Source: Acidobacteriota bacterium (GTDB taxonomy: Bacteria; Acidobacteriota; Terriglobia; Acidiferrales; UBA7541). Taken from it: a stretch of 64,000 bases of DNA. Below the pieces are notes generated by a model that searched no databases, had not been told where the DNA came from, and worked only from the letters and a program-made list of their open reading frames with translations. Shown in pieces: positions 17,714-25,818 of this stretch (position 1 is the first letter of the stretch; each line of letters starts with the position of its first letter). The DNA is taken from contig JACQDE010000070.1 in NCBI GenBank assembly GCA_016201285.1, positions 59,408 to 123,407 on the forward strand, read 5' to 3'. The translations under genes were made by a program, and so were the position numbers.

Positions 17714-18954
17714 GCGTTGATCAACCGCCCGTAAAACTCCATCAACTTCCCACTCATCGCCTGAATGCTCAACTCATCTTCCACACGCCGGTATCCCGCG
17801 GCGATTAGTTTTTCCCGCACGCGCGCATCGAAAACCGCGCGGCTGAGTGTCTCCGCCAGCGCCGCCGCATCGCCTTCGCGCGCCACCAGCCCCGCTTCCC
17901 CGATGACTTCCGGGATCGCGCCCGAATCCGACCCCACCACCGGCACGCCGCAGGCCATCCCCTCGCCGATCACGCGTCCGTACTGTTCCTTCCAGGTCGG
18001 CATCGTCCGCGACGCCAGCGCCAGCGCGTCAAAGCAGTTCATGTACTCGACCAGTTTATCCGGCGGCATCGTCCCCAAAAACCGCACCCGCCTGGCGAGT
18101 TCTCCCGCCGCGGCCTCGCGTTCGAGTTCCGCCTGCATCGGCCCCGCGCCAATCAGCACGCCGTGGACGCTGGCCGGCATCTGCCGCAGCGCCGCGAGCA
18201 GATCGGACAACCCTTTCTCCGGCACGAAGCGGCCCACGTAGCCGACAATCTTTTCCTCGCCGAAGCCGAGCCTCTCCCGCAGTCCCGCCTTGTCCACCGG
18301 ATGAAAGTCGTCCGTGGAGATTCCCCAAAAAATTCGCTCGAGCGGCCTGCGGAACCCGGCCTCGCGCATCACTTTCACGCCTTCGCTGTTCGCCTCCACG
18401 CCTCCGGCCATCTGCCGCCAGAGCAGCTTCCACTTCCACCGCGTCCGCAGCCGCCACCGGATCGCCAAATTGTTGAAGCCGTAATAGACCACCCGCGCTC
18501 GCGGACACAGCCGCATCTTCAGCCACACCACCTGGGAAACGTGCCGGTCCGGCGCCCCGCCCCACACTTGGATCACCTCCGGCTGTGTTTCTTGCATCAC
18601 GCGCGCGATCGCGTCCGGCTCGAAGCCCTCGGCCGAGTACGCCGGATTCCGCAGCGGCAACGCCACCAGGCGGTAGCCGTTCGTGTTCTCCCCCGGCGTC
18701 ACCGTCCTCCACCCCGACGCCTCATATGCTGTTTCGGTAGCGGACTTCTCCGGCGCAATCACCGTCAATTCCACAGTTCGCCCGTCTTGGAGTGCGGCGG
18801 CTTGCCTGCCCTGATCCCGCAACTGCGGGACGAAGGGACGCCGCTCTTGCACGGCACGGCTTGCTTCTTCGGAGCCAGGACGGCGCGCCAGCGCCGCCGG
18901 AATCTTCCGCGTGTGCACCGGCTCCGCCAGCGGCGATACCAGCAGAATCCTCAT
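17710..18954 (-). CDS. glycosyltransferase family 4 with a 35-residue repeat-derived insert
   Basis: A 414-residue GT4 enzyme from ATG 18954. The N-terminus MRILLVSPLAEPVHTRKIPA matches the remnant at 19807-19926. That remnant runs uninterrupted from LAR-CG into VEITVAGPG, whereas here residues 26-60 (containing ERRPFVPQLRDQGRQAAAL) intervene before VELTVIAPE. The insert is encoded by a composite repeat also seen in the PIG-L gene. The donor domain has GYVGRFVPEKGLSDLL and TMPTWKEQYGRVIGEGMACG with GAIPEV. The insert sits in the first loop after beta-strand 1 of the acceptor domain, so it may be tolerated. Specificity is unknown. Confidence 0.9.
   Translation of the reverse strand: MRILLVSPLAEPVHTRKIPAALARRPGSEEASRAVQERRPFVPQLRDQGRQAAALQDGRTVELTVIAPEKSATETAYEASGWRTVTPGENTNGYRLVALPLRNPAYSAEGFEPDAIARVMQETQPEVIQVWGGAPDRHVSQVVWLKMRLCPRARVVYYGFNNLAIRWRLRTRWKWKLLWRQMAGGVEANSEGVKVMREAGFRRPLERIFWGISTDDFHPVDKAGLRERLGFGEEKIVGYVGRFVPEKGLSDLLAALRQMPASVHGVLIGAGPMQAELEREAAAGELARRVRFLGTMPPDKLVEYMNCFDALALASRTMPTWKEQYGRVIGEGMACGVPVVGSDSGAIPEVIGEAGLVAREGDAAALAETLSRAVFDARVREKLIAAGYRRVEDELSIQAMSGKLMEFYGRLINA
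18782..18885. repeat. in-frame composite repeat inside the GT4 gene
   Basis: About 105 bp absent from the paralogous fragment at 19807-19926. On the plus strand it contains GCGGCGGCTTGCCTGCCCTG and the inverted arms ATCCCGCAACTGCGGGA, then GGACGCCGCTCTTG. The length is a multiple of three relative to the paralogue and the frame stays open. Confidence 0.8.
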
Positions 18955-18967
18955 TGGCGCAGGCGGC

Positions 18968-19813
18968 TCACAACTCGCAGATGTATTTCCCTTCATACTT
19001 CGCAAAATACTTCCGCAGAAATTCGACCCCTTGCTGTGGAGGCATTGTCAGGAGCGCCTCCATATCGGCATTCCACGGGGTCTTCTGTTTCCGGTCGGGC
19101 CGCTCTGCGTATCCTGTCCTATAGGCGTCCTCGGGCGACAGGGCGGGGACGGGGCAAATTTCATGTGGAATTAGGAAGGCGTTGTTTATGTCCAGCCGCG
19201 CCAGCTCGTAGTCGAAGCGCGTGGCCAGAGTTGCAAGCTGCGTGATGCTCTGTCCGTAGAAATGATCCGTCGCCCATTGGTAGGCCGCGTCCCACTTCAC
19301 CGTGAACTTGATGGGCGGCGGGATCTTCTCGTTCACCTCGGCGCAGATCAGCGACGGCCGGAAGGATTGCAGGATGCGCTCCAACACAAAATAATCGTAG
19401 CCATCAATGTCGAGGCTCAAGAAGGTGAATTCCGCGGGCACCCCGTTCGAGCGCATCAGGGACTCGACGTTTTCCGGCGTCACCCGGCAGTTGCTCAGCA
19501 GCACATCGGGAAATGTCTTCAGGCGCAGCGCCAGCGCAGGGAACTTCTCTCCGTCACATTCCACTGCCAGCCCGCGCCAGCCGGCGCGAAACAAAGCTTA
19601 GGTATTGGAACAACTGATGCCATCGCTCGCGCCGATGTCCACGCAGACCTTCGGTTCGCTTGGGAGCTGCTCGATGAGTCCCTGGATGATGCTCTGCTCG
19701 TCGTAGGCCGAATAGATCACCTCGTTTGCAGATTCTTCGCGAGGCAGCCGGCGGATTTCCAATCCCACCGCGTGGAGCATCCTCTTCACGATGTGTTTGG
19801 CTGCATTCAGCAT
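18968..19813 (-). pseudogene. FkbM-like methyltransferase interrupted by one stop codon
   Basis: Read from ATG 19813 (MLNAAKHIVKRMLHAVGLEI) the frame aligns over its whole length with the intact 282-residue gene at 24912-25760. It is broken by a single TAA at 19598-19600, directly after KVCVDIGASDGISCSNT, where the paralogue has Tyr in SNTYALFGAG. The remainder continues in the same frame with FLSLDIDGYDYFVLERIL, EVNEKIPPPIKFTVKWD and the end KYFAKYEGKYICEL. A TAC-to-TAA change is enough to explain it, so either a recent nonsense mutation or a consensus error is likely. If expressed, only a 71-residue N-terminal fragment or a restart at 19594 would be made. Confidence 0.85.
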
Positions 19814-19926
19814 TGTTTCCGCCCCGGCCCCGCCACCGTGATCTCCACTCCGCACCGCGCCAGCGCCCCCGGAATCTTCCGGATGTGAACGTCCTCTCCC
19901 ACCGGCGATACGACTAATATCTTCAT
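19807..19926 (-). pseudogene. N-terminal remnant of a glycosyltransferase family 4 gene
   Basis: A 39-codon frame from ATG 19926 starting MKILVVSPVGEDVHIRKIPG and ending in TGA at 19807-19809, overlapping the FkbM start. It is clearly homologous to the first ~70 residues of the GT4 at 17710-18954 (MRILLVSPLAEPVHTRKIPA), but lacks that gene's insert and the rest of the enzyme. With the flanking FkbM pseudogene it suggests a former tandem GT4-FkbM unit that lost most of one glycosyltransferase. Confidence 0.75.
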
Positions 19927-20041
19927 GTTTCCAAGTCCAAATTCGCAATTTCCAATTTCAAATCTTAAATTTCAAATTTGAAATGTTCTTCTTGGCGCCT
20001 TTTTTCTCTCTGCGTGAAATCTCTTTCACTTCCGCACTTCC
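19927..20041. repeat. family E repeat tract
   Basis: Plus-strand CAATTTCCAATTTCAAATC and TTAAATTTCAAATTTG units (family E), then a family A-like TTTCTCTCTGCGTGAAATC. AT-rich in a GC-rich setting. No gene is seen. Confidence 0.8.
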
Positions 20042-20920
20042 TCATTTCCTCATGTCTTTCCACGACGCAAAATAATTCGTCCAGAGCTCCTCCGAATCTC
20101 TCGCCGGCCCCTCGAATCTTCCTGTCTCCTCGTCGAACCGGTACGCCGCATAGCCCGCCCTCTCCAGCGTCGCGAACACGTCGCGGGCAGTGCGCCCGGC
20201 GCCCTTTAACGGAACCTGCGAAATCTCAAAACAGATGGCGTCCACGCGCCACTCGCCCAGCAGCCGCGCCGCGCCCGCGAACACCGCATGTTCGTAGCCC
20301 TCCACGTCCACTTTGAGAAAATCAATCCGCTCGATCCCCTGCGCCGCGCAGAACTCATCGAGCGTCGTCGCCGCGACTTCGATCGGTGTGCTTGCCGCCA
20401 CCGGCACGCCATCGGCCCCGGCATAGACCGGACGGCCCAGGCTGCTCCACGCCGAATACATCGCCGGAAAAACGTTCAGCGTCACCGCGCCCGTGCGCTC
20501 GCATACCGCCACCGGCTGGAGAAAAATGTTCTCGCAGCCGTTCAGCGGGAGATTTTCCCGGAAGCGCGCGCAGGATTCCGGCGCTGGCTCAAACGCGAAC
20601 ACTTTTCCCTGTGGCCCGCACAGCCGCGCCGCCAGCACGCTGATCTCCCCCATGTGCGCGCCCACGTCGAACACGACGTCGCCCGGCCGGACGAGCCGCG
20701 CCATCGCCTGGAACAACGCCCGGTCGTGCTCGCGGGCCAGCAGCGCCAGCGCCTGCGGCCGCTCGTAGGGGTAGAGCACAAACCGGAAACCGAGCGCGTC
20801 CTCGACCACGGCGGGCTCCTCGCGCCGCAGCGCCTCGCGGTATTTCCATTTCAGCGCCCCGCGTGCCACCGCCCCCCGCAACTCCCGCGCCACCCCTCCC
20901 AATTTTGCTCGCAGCTTCAC
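20042..20920 (-). CDS. FkbM-family SAM-dependent methyltransferase
   Basis: A 292-residue protein from GTG 20920, which overlaps the stop of the upstream ATPase gene as GTGA. Motif I is VVFDVGAHMGEISVLAA, motif II KVFAFEPAPESCARFREN, and the FkbM signature is IDFLKVDVEGYEHAVFAGA. The longer frame to 21001 is a shadow of the ATPase gene's 3' end. Translational coupling to the Wzt ATPase suggests modification of the exported glycan, perhaps a terminal methyl group recognised by the exporter; that is an inference from other Wzt systems. Confidence 0.87.
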   Translation of the reverse strand: MKLRAKLGGVARELRGAVARGALKWKYREALRREEPAVVEDALGFRFVLYPYERPQALALLAREHDRALFQAMARLVRPGDVVFDVGAHMGEISVLAARLCGPQGKVFAFEPAPESCARFRENLPLNGCENIFLQPVAVCERTGAVTLNVFPAMYSAWSSLGRPVYAGADGVPVAASTPIEVAATTLDEFCAAQGIERIDFLKVDVEGYEHAVFAGAARLLGEWRVDAICFEISQVPLKGAGRTARDVFATLERAGYAAYRFDEETGRFEGPARDSEELWTNYFASWKDMRK

Positions 20921-22332
20921 GAACCTGATCCCTGATCCCTGTTCCCTGATCCCTGCTCGATCTCCCACCGGTGCGGCACCAGCACTCCCTTGCCTTCCCA
21001 TCCTTCCGGATACTGCCGTCCGCTGCCGAAGAAGTCGCCGTCCACCACCTGCAGCGGCACCGCCGACGGCAGCCAGTCTTCAATCTCGCGGTTCACTTCG
21101 AGGAACAGCGTCAGGTTGTAGCGCCCCTGGCTGAGCGGCAGCCGCGGGATCACGCAACGCACCGCCCCGCGCGGCGGCAGATTGGTTGGCTCGTTGGAGG
21201 TCATTTCCGTCGAGCAGACGAAGAAGATCTGCCCGAACAAGTCTTCGACGGCCACGCTCACGCGGCAGTTCGGCAGCGGCTGCGCCTGCTCCGATTCGTA
21301 GTGCAGCGCAACGCACAGCGTCTCCGCGGACATGGCGTGCTCGAGCGCGCGCCCCTGCGCGTCCTCGATCGCCACGCGCGAAAACTTCACCCGCCCGCGG
21401 CCCCAGCGCTCCGTCATGTCCAGCAGGTTCTCCGAGCGCCCCGCCTGAAGGCTCTCGAGATACGCGCGCGCGGTTTCCTGCGCCGTGCCGTCCTTGGCCA
21501 CCCGGCCGCGCTCGATCAGTAGCGCCCGCGAGCACAGGTTCAGGATCGCGCTCATGTTGTGGCTCACGAAAACCACGGTGCGCCCGGCGCGCGTCACTTC
21601 GTTCATCTTCCCCAGACATTTCTTCTGGAACGCGGCGTCGCCCACCGCCAGCACTTCGTCCACCAGTAGGATTTCCGGCTCGAGATGCGCCGCCACCGCA
21701 AACGCCAGCCGCACGTACATCCCGCTGGAAAAATGCTTCACCGGCGTGTCCAGAAACGTTTCCACCTCCGCGAAGGCCACGATTTCGTCGAACTTGCGGT
21801 CAATCTCCGCTTTCCTCATGCCCAGGATCGCGCCGTTCAGATAAATATTTTCGCGCCCGGTCAATTCCTGATGGAAACCGGTGCCCACTTCGAGCAAACT
21901 GCCCACGCGGCCGTGGATTTCCGCGCGTCCTTCGGTCGGCTTGGTGATCCGCGAGAGGATTTTCAGCAGCGTCGTCTTGCCTGCGCCGTTCCGCCCGATC
22001 AGCCCCACCGCCTCGCCGTGCTTGATTTCCAGCGACACGCCATCCAGCGCCCAGATGTGGCCCGGCTGCCCATCTCCGGCTTGCTTCCCACCGCCGTTTG
22101 TGCTTTTCTCCGTCCTAACGTTCGAACGTTCCAACATTCCAACATTCAAACGTTCTGTTTTGCTCCCTGTCTGACCCGCCTTCTCGTCACTCCCTTGCCC
22201 GATGCGCGCGATGCGACGCCACGGCGCCTTCAGCGCATTCGCCAGCACGTCCCGCAACGCGACGTACTTCTCCCTCTCCCCAATCCGGTATCTCTTCCGG
22301 ATGCCCTCAACACGAATGGCGGCGTCAGACAT
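20917..22332 (-). CDS. wzt: Wzt-type polysaccharide ABC transporter ATPase with repeat-derived insert and tail
   Basis: A 471-residue ABC ATPase that would drive export of a lipid-linked polysaccharide with the permease at 22858-23727. Walker A is LIGRNGAGKT (111-120), the ABC signature is HFSSGMYVRLAF, Walker B is EILLVDEVLAVGD and the H-loop is FVSHNM. The C-terminal ~170 residues (from MTERWGRGRV on) match a Wzt glycan-binding domain (RVSVAVEDLFGQIFF). Residues ~45-91 (LNVGMLERSNVRTEKS region) are encoded by family H repeats at 22113-22160 and neighbouring DNA and separate the first strand from IWALDGVSLEI. The tail QGSGNRDQGSGS comes from family J repeats. Confidence 0.92.
   Translation of the reverse strand: MSDAAIRVEGIRKRYRIGEREKYVALRDVLANALKAPWRRIARIGQGSDEKAGQTGSKTERLNVGMLERSNVRTEKSTNGGGKQAGDGQPGHIWALDGVSLEIKHGEAVGLIGRNGAGKTTLLKILSRITKPTEGRAEIHGRVGSLLEVGTGFHQELTGRENIYLNGAILGMRKAEIDRKFDEIVAFAEVETFLDTPVKHFSSGMYVRLAFAVAAHLEPEILLVDEVLAVGDAAFQKKCLGKMNEVTRAGRTVVFVSHNMSAILNLCSRALLIERGRVAKDGTAQETARAYLESLQAGRSENLLDMTERWGRGRVKFSRVAIEDAQGRALEHAMSAETLCVALHYESEQAQPLPNCRVSVAVEDLFGQIFFVCSTEMTSNEPTNLPPRGAVRCVIPRLPLSQGRYNLTLFLEVNREIEDWLPSAVPLQVVDGDFFGSGRQYPEGWEGKGVLVPHRWEIEQGSGNRDQGSGS
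22063..22200. repeat. in-frame repeat segment inside wzt (family H core 22113-22160)
   Basis: Plus-strand core CTAACGTTCGAACGTTCC, ACATTCCAACATTCAAACG, the same unit type as the tracts at 15832-15870, 22337-22375 and 22816-22860. It lies between the codons for APWRRIARIG and HIWALDG and keeps the frame. Confidence 0.8.
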
Positions 22333-22399
22333 ATTGAGTTGGAAAGTTGAAAGGTTAAAATGTTGGAACGTTGGAGACTTCCGTCCTCATCACCCCAGC
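22333..22399. repeat. family H tract between wzt and the four-helix-bundle gene
   Basis: TTGGAAAGTTGAAAGG and ATGTTGGAACGTTGG units fill the 67-bp gap just before the wzt start on the coding strand. Confidence 0.75.
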
Positions 22400-22813
22400 T
22401 TATCCTTCTTGTTCTTTGCTTCCCTTTGATCCGGCGAGCATTTCCTTCTTTCGCCCTCTTAGATAGGACATGAAGCGGCTGATCTGCCCGCTACAGAGCT
22501 CGCATCCCTTCAGCAACCTCTGGAACTCAATCGAGGTAATGTGACCAACATCTTGCGCGATATATGCCTGCGCGCGCAGCTCGCCTGCCGAGCCTTTTGC
22601 CCGTCCAAGGAATTCAATAAACAAAGATGGTGTCCGGCTTTCGAATCCCTCAGCGATATTGGACATGATTGAAACAGAGGAACGCCGCATTTGATCTCGC
22701 AGGCCAAAGTCACGCGCAAATGTGCCCTTTGAAGACAGCAAGTACACATAGCGTGTGAGCTTGCGTGCTGTTTGCCACGCGTCAATTTCCTCGAACCGTT
22801 TAATTGTGCCCAC
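22400..22813 (-). CDS. four-helix-bundle (S23-like) protein
   Basis: A 137-residue protein with the family pattern FEEIDAWQTARKLTRYVYLL, RDQMRRSSVSIMSNIAEGFE and an all-helical remainder (ELRAQAYIAQDVGHI). This family was first seen in intervening sequences of 23S rRNA genes and also occurs as stand-alone genes of unknown role. Here it is placed between the two halves of the ABC exporter, with family H repeats on both sides (22337-22375 and 22816-22860). The gene is flanked as a cassette would be. Codon use is less GC-rich than that of the neighbours. Transfer is suggested but not shown. Confidence 0.85.
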   Translation of the reverse strand: MGTIKRFEEIDAWQTARKLTRYVYLLSSKGTFARDFGLRDQMRRSSVSIMSNIAEGFESRTPSLFIEFLGRAKGSAGELRAQAYIAQDVGHITSIEFQRLLKGCELCSGQISRFMSYLRGRKKEMLAGSKGSKEQEG

Positions 22814-22860
22814 GGTTTTTAACCTTCCAACTTTTCAACCTTCCAACCTTCCAACCTTCA
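22814..22860. repeat. family H tract
   Basis: AACCTTCCAACTTTTCAACC repeated units between the four-helix-bundle gene and the permease stop, on the other side of the same gene from the tract at 22337-22375. Confidence 0.75.
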
Positions 22861-23727
22861 CACCACGTCCGCTACCGTTCCTTCCATCCGCCGGAAATAA
22901 ATCAATCCACCGATCAAGAGAACGATCACAACACCCGCCGATACAAAAATCAGCGCGCCCGGCGCCGCGCCTTGCCCCGTGATTGCCCACCGAAATCCTT
23001 CAATGACGCCGGCCATCGGATTCAATCCATAAATCCACCGCCACCGTTCCGGCACCAGCGTGGAGGGATACGCCACCGGCGACGCAAACATCCAGAACTG
23101 CACCAGGAACGGCATCACGTAGCGCACGTCGCGGTAGATCGCGTTGAGCGCGGAAAGCCACAGCCCGGCCGCCAGCGCCGTCAGCATCGCGAACAGTAGA
23201 AATGCCGGCAGCAGCAGCGTCGCGGCCGTCGGCGCCATGCCGTAGTAGAACGCCATCGCGATCAGCAGCACAAAAGCAATGGCAAAATCCACCAGCCCGG
23301 AAATCACCGCGGCCAGCGGCAGCAGGATTCGCGGAAAATAAACCTTCGTGATCAGCCGCTGGTTTTCGACTACGGTGTTCGTCGCGCCCGTGAGTGCGCC
23401 GGCGAAGTACGTCCACGGCAGCAGCGCGCAGTAGAAAAAAATGGGGTACGGAATGCCCGCCGGCGGCAGCTTGGCCAGCACGCCGAAGAACAAGCTGAAG
23501 ACCACCATCGTCGCGAACGGCTGGAGAATGGCCCAGCCCGCCCCGATCACCGTCTGCTTGTAGCGGACTTTGATGTCGCGCCACACAAAGAAGTACAGCA
23601 ACTCGCGGTAGGCCCACATCTCCGCGAAGTCCAGCTCGAACCATCCCCGCGGCGGCTCAATCACCACCCGCGGCAATTCCGCTGAGAGGTTTTCACCTCG
23701 TACTTTGGATTGTGTCAGCGTAGCCAT
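22858..23727 (-). CDS. wzm: Wzm-type polysaccharide ABC transporter permease
   Basis: A 289-residue inner-membrane protein from ATG 23727 (MATLTQSKVRGENLS); the frame further upstream is repeat DNA. The N-terminal cytoplasmic helix ELLYFFVWRDIKVRYKQTVIG and the following GWAILQPFATMVVFSLFFG are the ABC-2 family hallmark. About six membrane segments follow, with the loop FFYCALLPWTYFAGAL and TKVYFPRILLPLAAVISGLVDF. It ends AGVVIVLLIGGLIYFRRMEGTVAD. It forms the channel for lipid-linked glycan export with the ATPase at 20917-22332. Confidence 0.93.
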   Translation of the reverse strand: MATLTQSKVRGENLSAELPRVVIEPPRGWFELDFAEMWAYRELLYFFVWRDIKVRYKQTVIGAGWAILQPFATMVVFSLFFGVLAKLPPAGIPYPIFFYCALLPWTYFAGALTGATNTVVENQRLITKVYFPRILLPLAAVISGLVDFAIAFVLLIAMAFYYGMAPTAATLLLPAFLLFAMLTALAAGLWLSALNAIYRDVRYVMPFLVQFWMFASPVAYPSTLVPERWRWIYGLNPMAGVIEGFRWAITGQGAAPGALIFVSAGVVIVLLIGGLIYFRRMEGTVADVV

Positions 23728-24174
23728 TGTTATTGCGCGCCCGCCTTCAGATCCACCCTCGCGGGACAGGCTTTCCAGCTTGTCCCGAGCGAAGCGCGGG
23801 GCCTGTCCGGCACTCAATCGTCCGTTTTGCCTGCGGCCACACCATTTCTCTCATTGTTTTTCGTTTCAAATCTCAAATTTCCAATCTCAAATCTCAAATC
23901 TGAAAGTTCCAATCTCGATTTCCACTCTCAAATCTCCGATCTCAATTTTCAATCTCAAATTTCAAATCGGAAATTTCCAATCTCAAATTCCCAATCTCAA
24001 ATTTCCATCATCCGTGTTTATCAGCGTTCATCTGCGGTTCCAGAGCTTTTGTCTTTCTCTGTGCTTCTCTGTGTCCTCTGCGCCTCTGCGTTGAGGTTTT
24101 GTCTTCCCTTATTTTCTCTTTTCTATCTTCGTTTTTGTTTCCTGATCTGCGTTCATCTGCGGTTCCAGTTTTTC
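23728..24174. repeat. 447-bp intergenic repeat block (D-E-B-A-F-B order)
   Basis: No gene is seen. Plus-strand order: D-like hairpin (GGGACAGGCTTTCCAGCTTG, CGAAGCGCGGGG), a long family E array at 23865-24006 of CAAATCTCAAATTTCCAATC units, family B (CCGTGTTTATCAGCG), family A (CTGTGTCCTCTGCGCCTCTG), family F (CTTATTTTCTCTTTTC) and family B again (CTGCGTTCATCTGCGGTTCC). This is the longest repeat block inside the glycan locus and separates the antiterminator gene from the exporter genes. Confidence 0.85.
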
Positions 24175-24729
24175 TTATTTGATTGGCACAACTTCGTACC
24201 CGCTAAGCTCCACCGCCACCGCCTGCCGGATCGGCTCCACCGCAATCACCAGCCGCGCGTTTCCCTTGATGCGCTTCAGAATGCCCTCCACGCCGGCCAG
24301 CGCCCCGGAGATCACTTTCACGCGCTGGCCCACGCGCAGGTAGCGGTGCTTATGGAGCAGCGTGTCGCTTTCCACCACGCGCCGCAGCGCTTCGATCTGT
24401 TCGTCGGGCACGGGCTCGTCGCGCAAGCCGAACCCGACAATGCGGATCACGCCGGTGGTCTTCAGCACCGCTTGCCGCCGCAGCGAGCCGCGCGCAAACT
24501 GCGCGAACACGTAGCCCGTGAACAGTGGCATTTCGACTTTCTTGTAGCGGTCCTTCCAGCGGTGCACTTCCATGCGCAGCGGCAGGAACGCTTCAATTTG
24601 CTTTTCTGTGAATTGTCGCGCTACGAGTTTTTCATGCCGCGACCGCGTATGGACCGCGTACCACCGCGGCAGGGAATTGTCTTTCTGCTCGCCCGTCTCT
24701 CTCTCTGCGGTCTTGCTTCTGTTTCTCAA
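24175..24729 (-). CDS. NusG/RfaH-type transcription antiterminator (UpxY/LoaP-like)
   Basis: A 184-residue NusG paralogue. The NGN domain begins PRWYAVHTRSRHEKLVARQF and continues EAFLPLRMEV and VEMPLFTGYVFAQF, the family hallmark. The KOW region is LRVGQRVKVISGALAGVEGIL. The frame opens at TTG 24729 and the first 20 residues (RNRSKTAERETGEQKD) look partly repeat-derived, so the native start may be near residue 18. Specialised NusG paralogues of this kind act on long polysaccharide operons by suppressing pausing and termination, and this gene precedes about 24 kb of co-directional glycan genes. It probably controls that operon in cis. Confidence 0.85.
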   Translation of the reverse strand: MRNRSKTAERETGEQKDNSLPRWYAVHTRSRHEKLVARQFTEKQIEAFLPLRMEVHRWKDRYKKVEMPLFTGYVFAQFARGSLRRQAVLKTTGVIRIVGFGLRDEPVPDEQIEALRRVVESDTLLHKHRYLRVGQRVKVISGALAGVEGILKRIKGNARLVIAVEPIRQAVAVELSGYEVVPIK

Positions 24730-24911
24730 TGGCTTGGAGCTTCTTGGTTTGCTCTGAAATTTGAAATTTCAAATCTGCAATTCTTGCGTGTTTTGAAATT
24801 CCACGCCCCTCAACTCTCCTTGCTGGCCACGCCCCACTCGCCAGTCTTTCTTGTTCCCCGGCCCCCAGCCCCTGAGCCCTGGTCCCTGCTTTTCCACACA
24901 ACTCCGCCCTT
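24730..24911. repeat. intergenic repeat block (E and J families)
   Basis: Contains family E (CTGAAATTTGAAATTTCAAA) and family J (CCCTGAGCCCTGGTCCCTGC) units plus low-complexity DNA. No gene is seen. Confidence 0.7.
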
Positions 24912-25760
24912 TCACAGCTCGCAAACATACTTCCCTTCGTACTTTGCGAAATAGCTTCGAATAAACTCCACACCCTCTTCCGGCGGCAAGCGAAGCAAAA
25001 GGTCTACGTCTGCGTTCCACGGTGTTTTTTCTAAGCGGTTCGGACGCTCTGCGTACCCCCGCCGGTACGCCGCATCCGGAGTCAGCGCGGGCACGGGGCA
25101 AATTTCCTGCGAAATCAAAAACGCGTTGTTGAATTCAAGGCGCACCAAAGCGTAACCGTGTCGCTCGCACAGCGTTGCAAGCTGGGAGATGCTCTGCCCG
25201 TAGAAATGGTCGGTCGCCCACCGGTAGCCCGGATCCCACTTCACCGTAAACTTGATCGGCGGCGGGATTTTCTCGTTGATTTCCGTGCAGATCAGCGACG
25301 GCCGGAACGACTGCAGGATGGCAGCGAGCACAAAGTAGTCATAGCCGTCGATGTCCAGGCTCAAGAAGGTGAATCTTTCCGGCACGCTATGCGATTTCAG
25401 TACTTCGACCACGTTCTCAGGGGTCACACGACCATTGCACAGCCGGGCGCCGGGAAACCTCTTGTAATGCTCGGCCAAAGCGGCAAATTTCTCTCCGTCG
25501 CATTCCACAGCTAGGCCCGGCCAGCCGGCGCCGAACAATGCGTACGTGTTCGAGCAAGTGATGCCGTCGCTCGCGCCGATGTCCACGCAGAAATTCTCTC
25601 CGAGTGGAAGTTGCCTCAAGTAGTCCTGAACAATAATCTGCTCGTCAAACGCCGAATGAACTGGGTTTTCGGGCCCACGCACGCGCTGCACTTTTCGGAT
25701 CTCCAGGCCCGCTGTGCGAAAAACCGTCTTTACTGCCTTTTTGAGAAAGCTCATCCACAT
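24912..25760 (-). CDS. FkbM-like methyltransferase (intact paralogue of 18968-19813)
   Basis: A 282-residue protein. FCVDIGASDGITCSNTYALF is the SAM-binding motif I, then LAVECDGEKFAALAEHY as motif II and FTFLSLDIDGYDYFVLAAIL as the FkbM-like strand. The C-terminal half (EINEKIPPPIKFTVKWDPGY, TDHFYGQSISQL, YFAKYEGKYVCEL) is shared with the broken copy at 18968-19813. It is placed between the secreted beta-helix gene and the antiterminator gene. Methyl transfer to a sugar is a family-based inference. Confidence 0.85.
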   Translation of the reverse strand: MWMSFLKKAVKTVFRTAGLEIRKVQRVRGPENPVHSAFDEQIIVQDYLRQLPLGENFCVDIGASDGITCSNTYALFGAGWPGLAVECDGEKFAALAEHYKRFPGARLCNGRVTPENVVEVLKSHSVPERFTFLSLDIDGYDYFVLAAILQSFRPSLICTEINEKIPPPIKFTVKWDPGYRWATDHFYGQSISQLATLCERHGYALVRLEFNNAFLISQEICPVPALTPDAAYRRGYAERPNRLEKTPWNADVDLLLRLPPEEGVEFIRSYFAKYEGKYVCEL

Positions 25761-25818
25761 TTCGATTCCACCGAAATGTCTTTAGGTGGGAGACTGTTCC
25801 GTATCTTTGTCATGTCGC

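Noticed and set aside
22400..22813. An rRNA operon, suggested by the 23S intervening-sequence-type protein
   Set aside because: No rRNA sequence is present nearby. The family also occurs as stand-alone genes.
23865..24006. CRISPR-like array of short AT-rich units
   Set aside because: The units are degenerate family E repeats of variable spacing with no constant repeat and spacer pattern.
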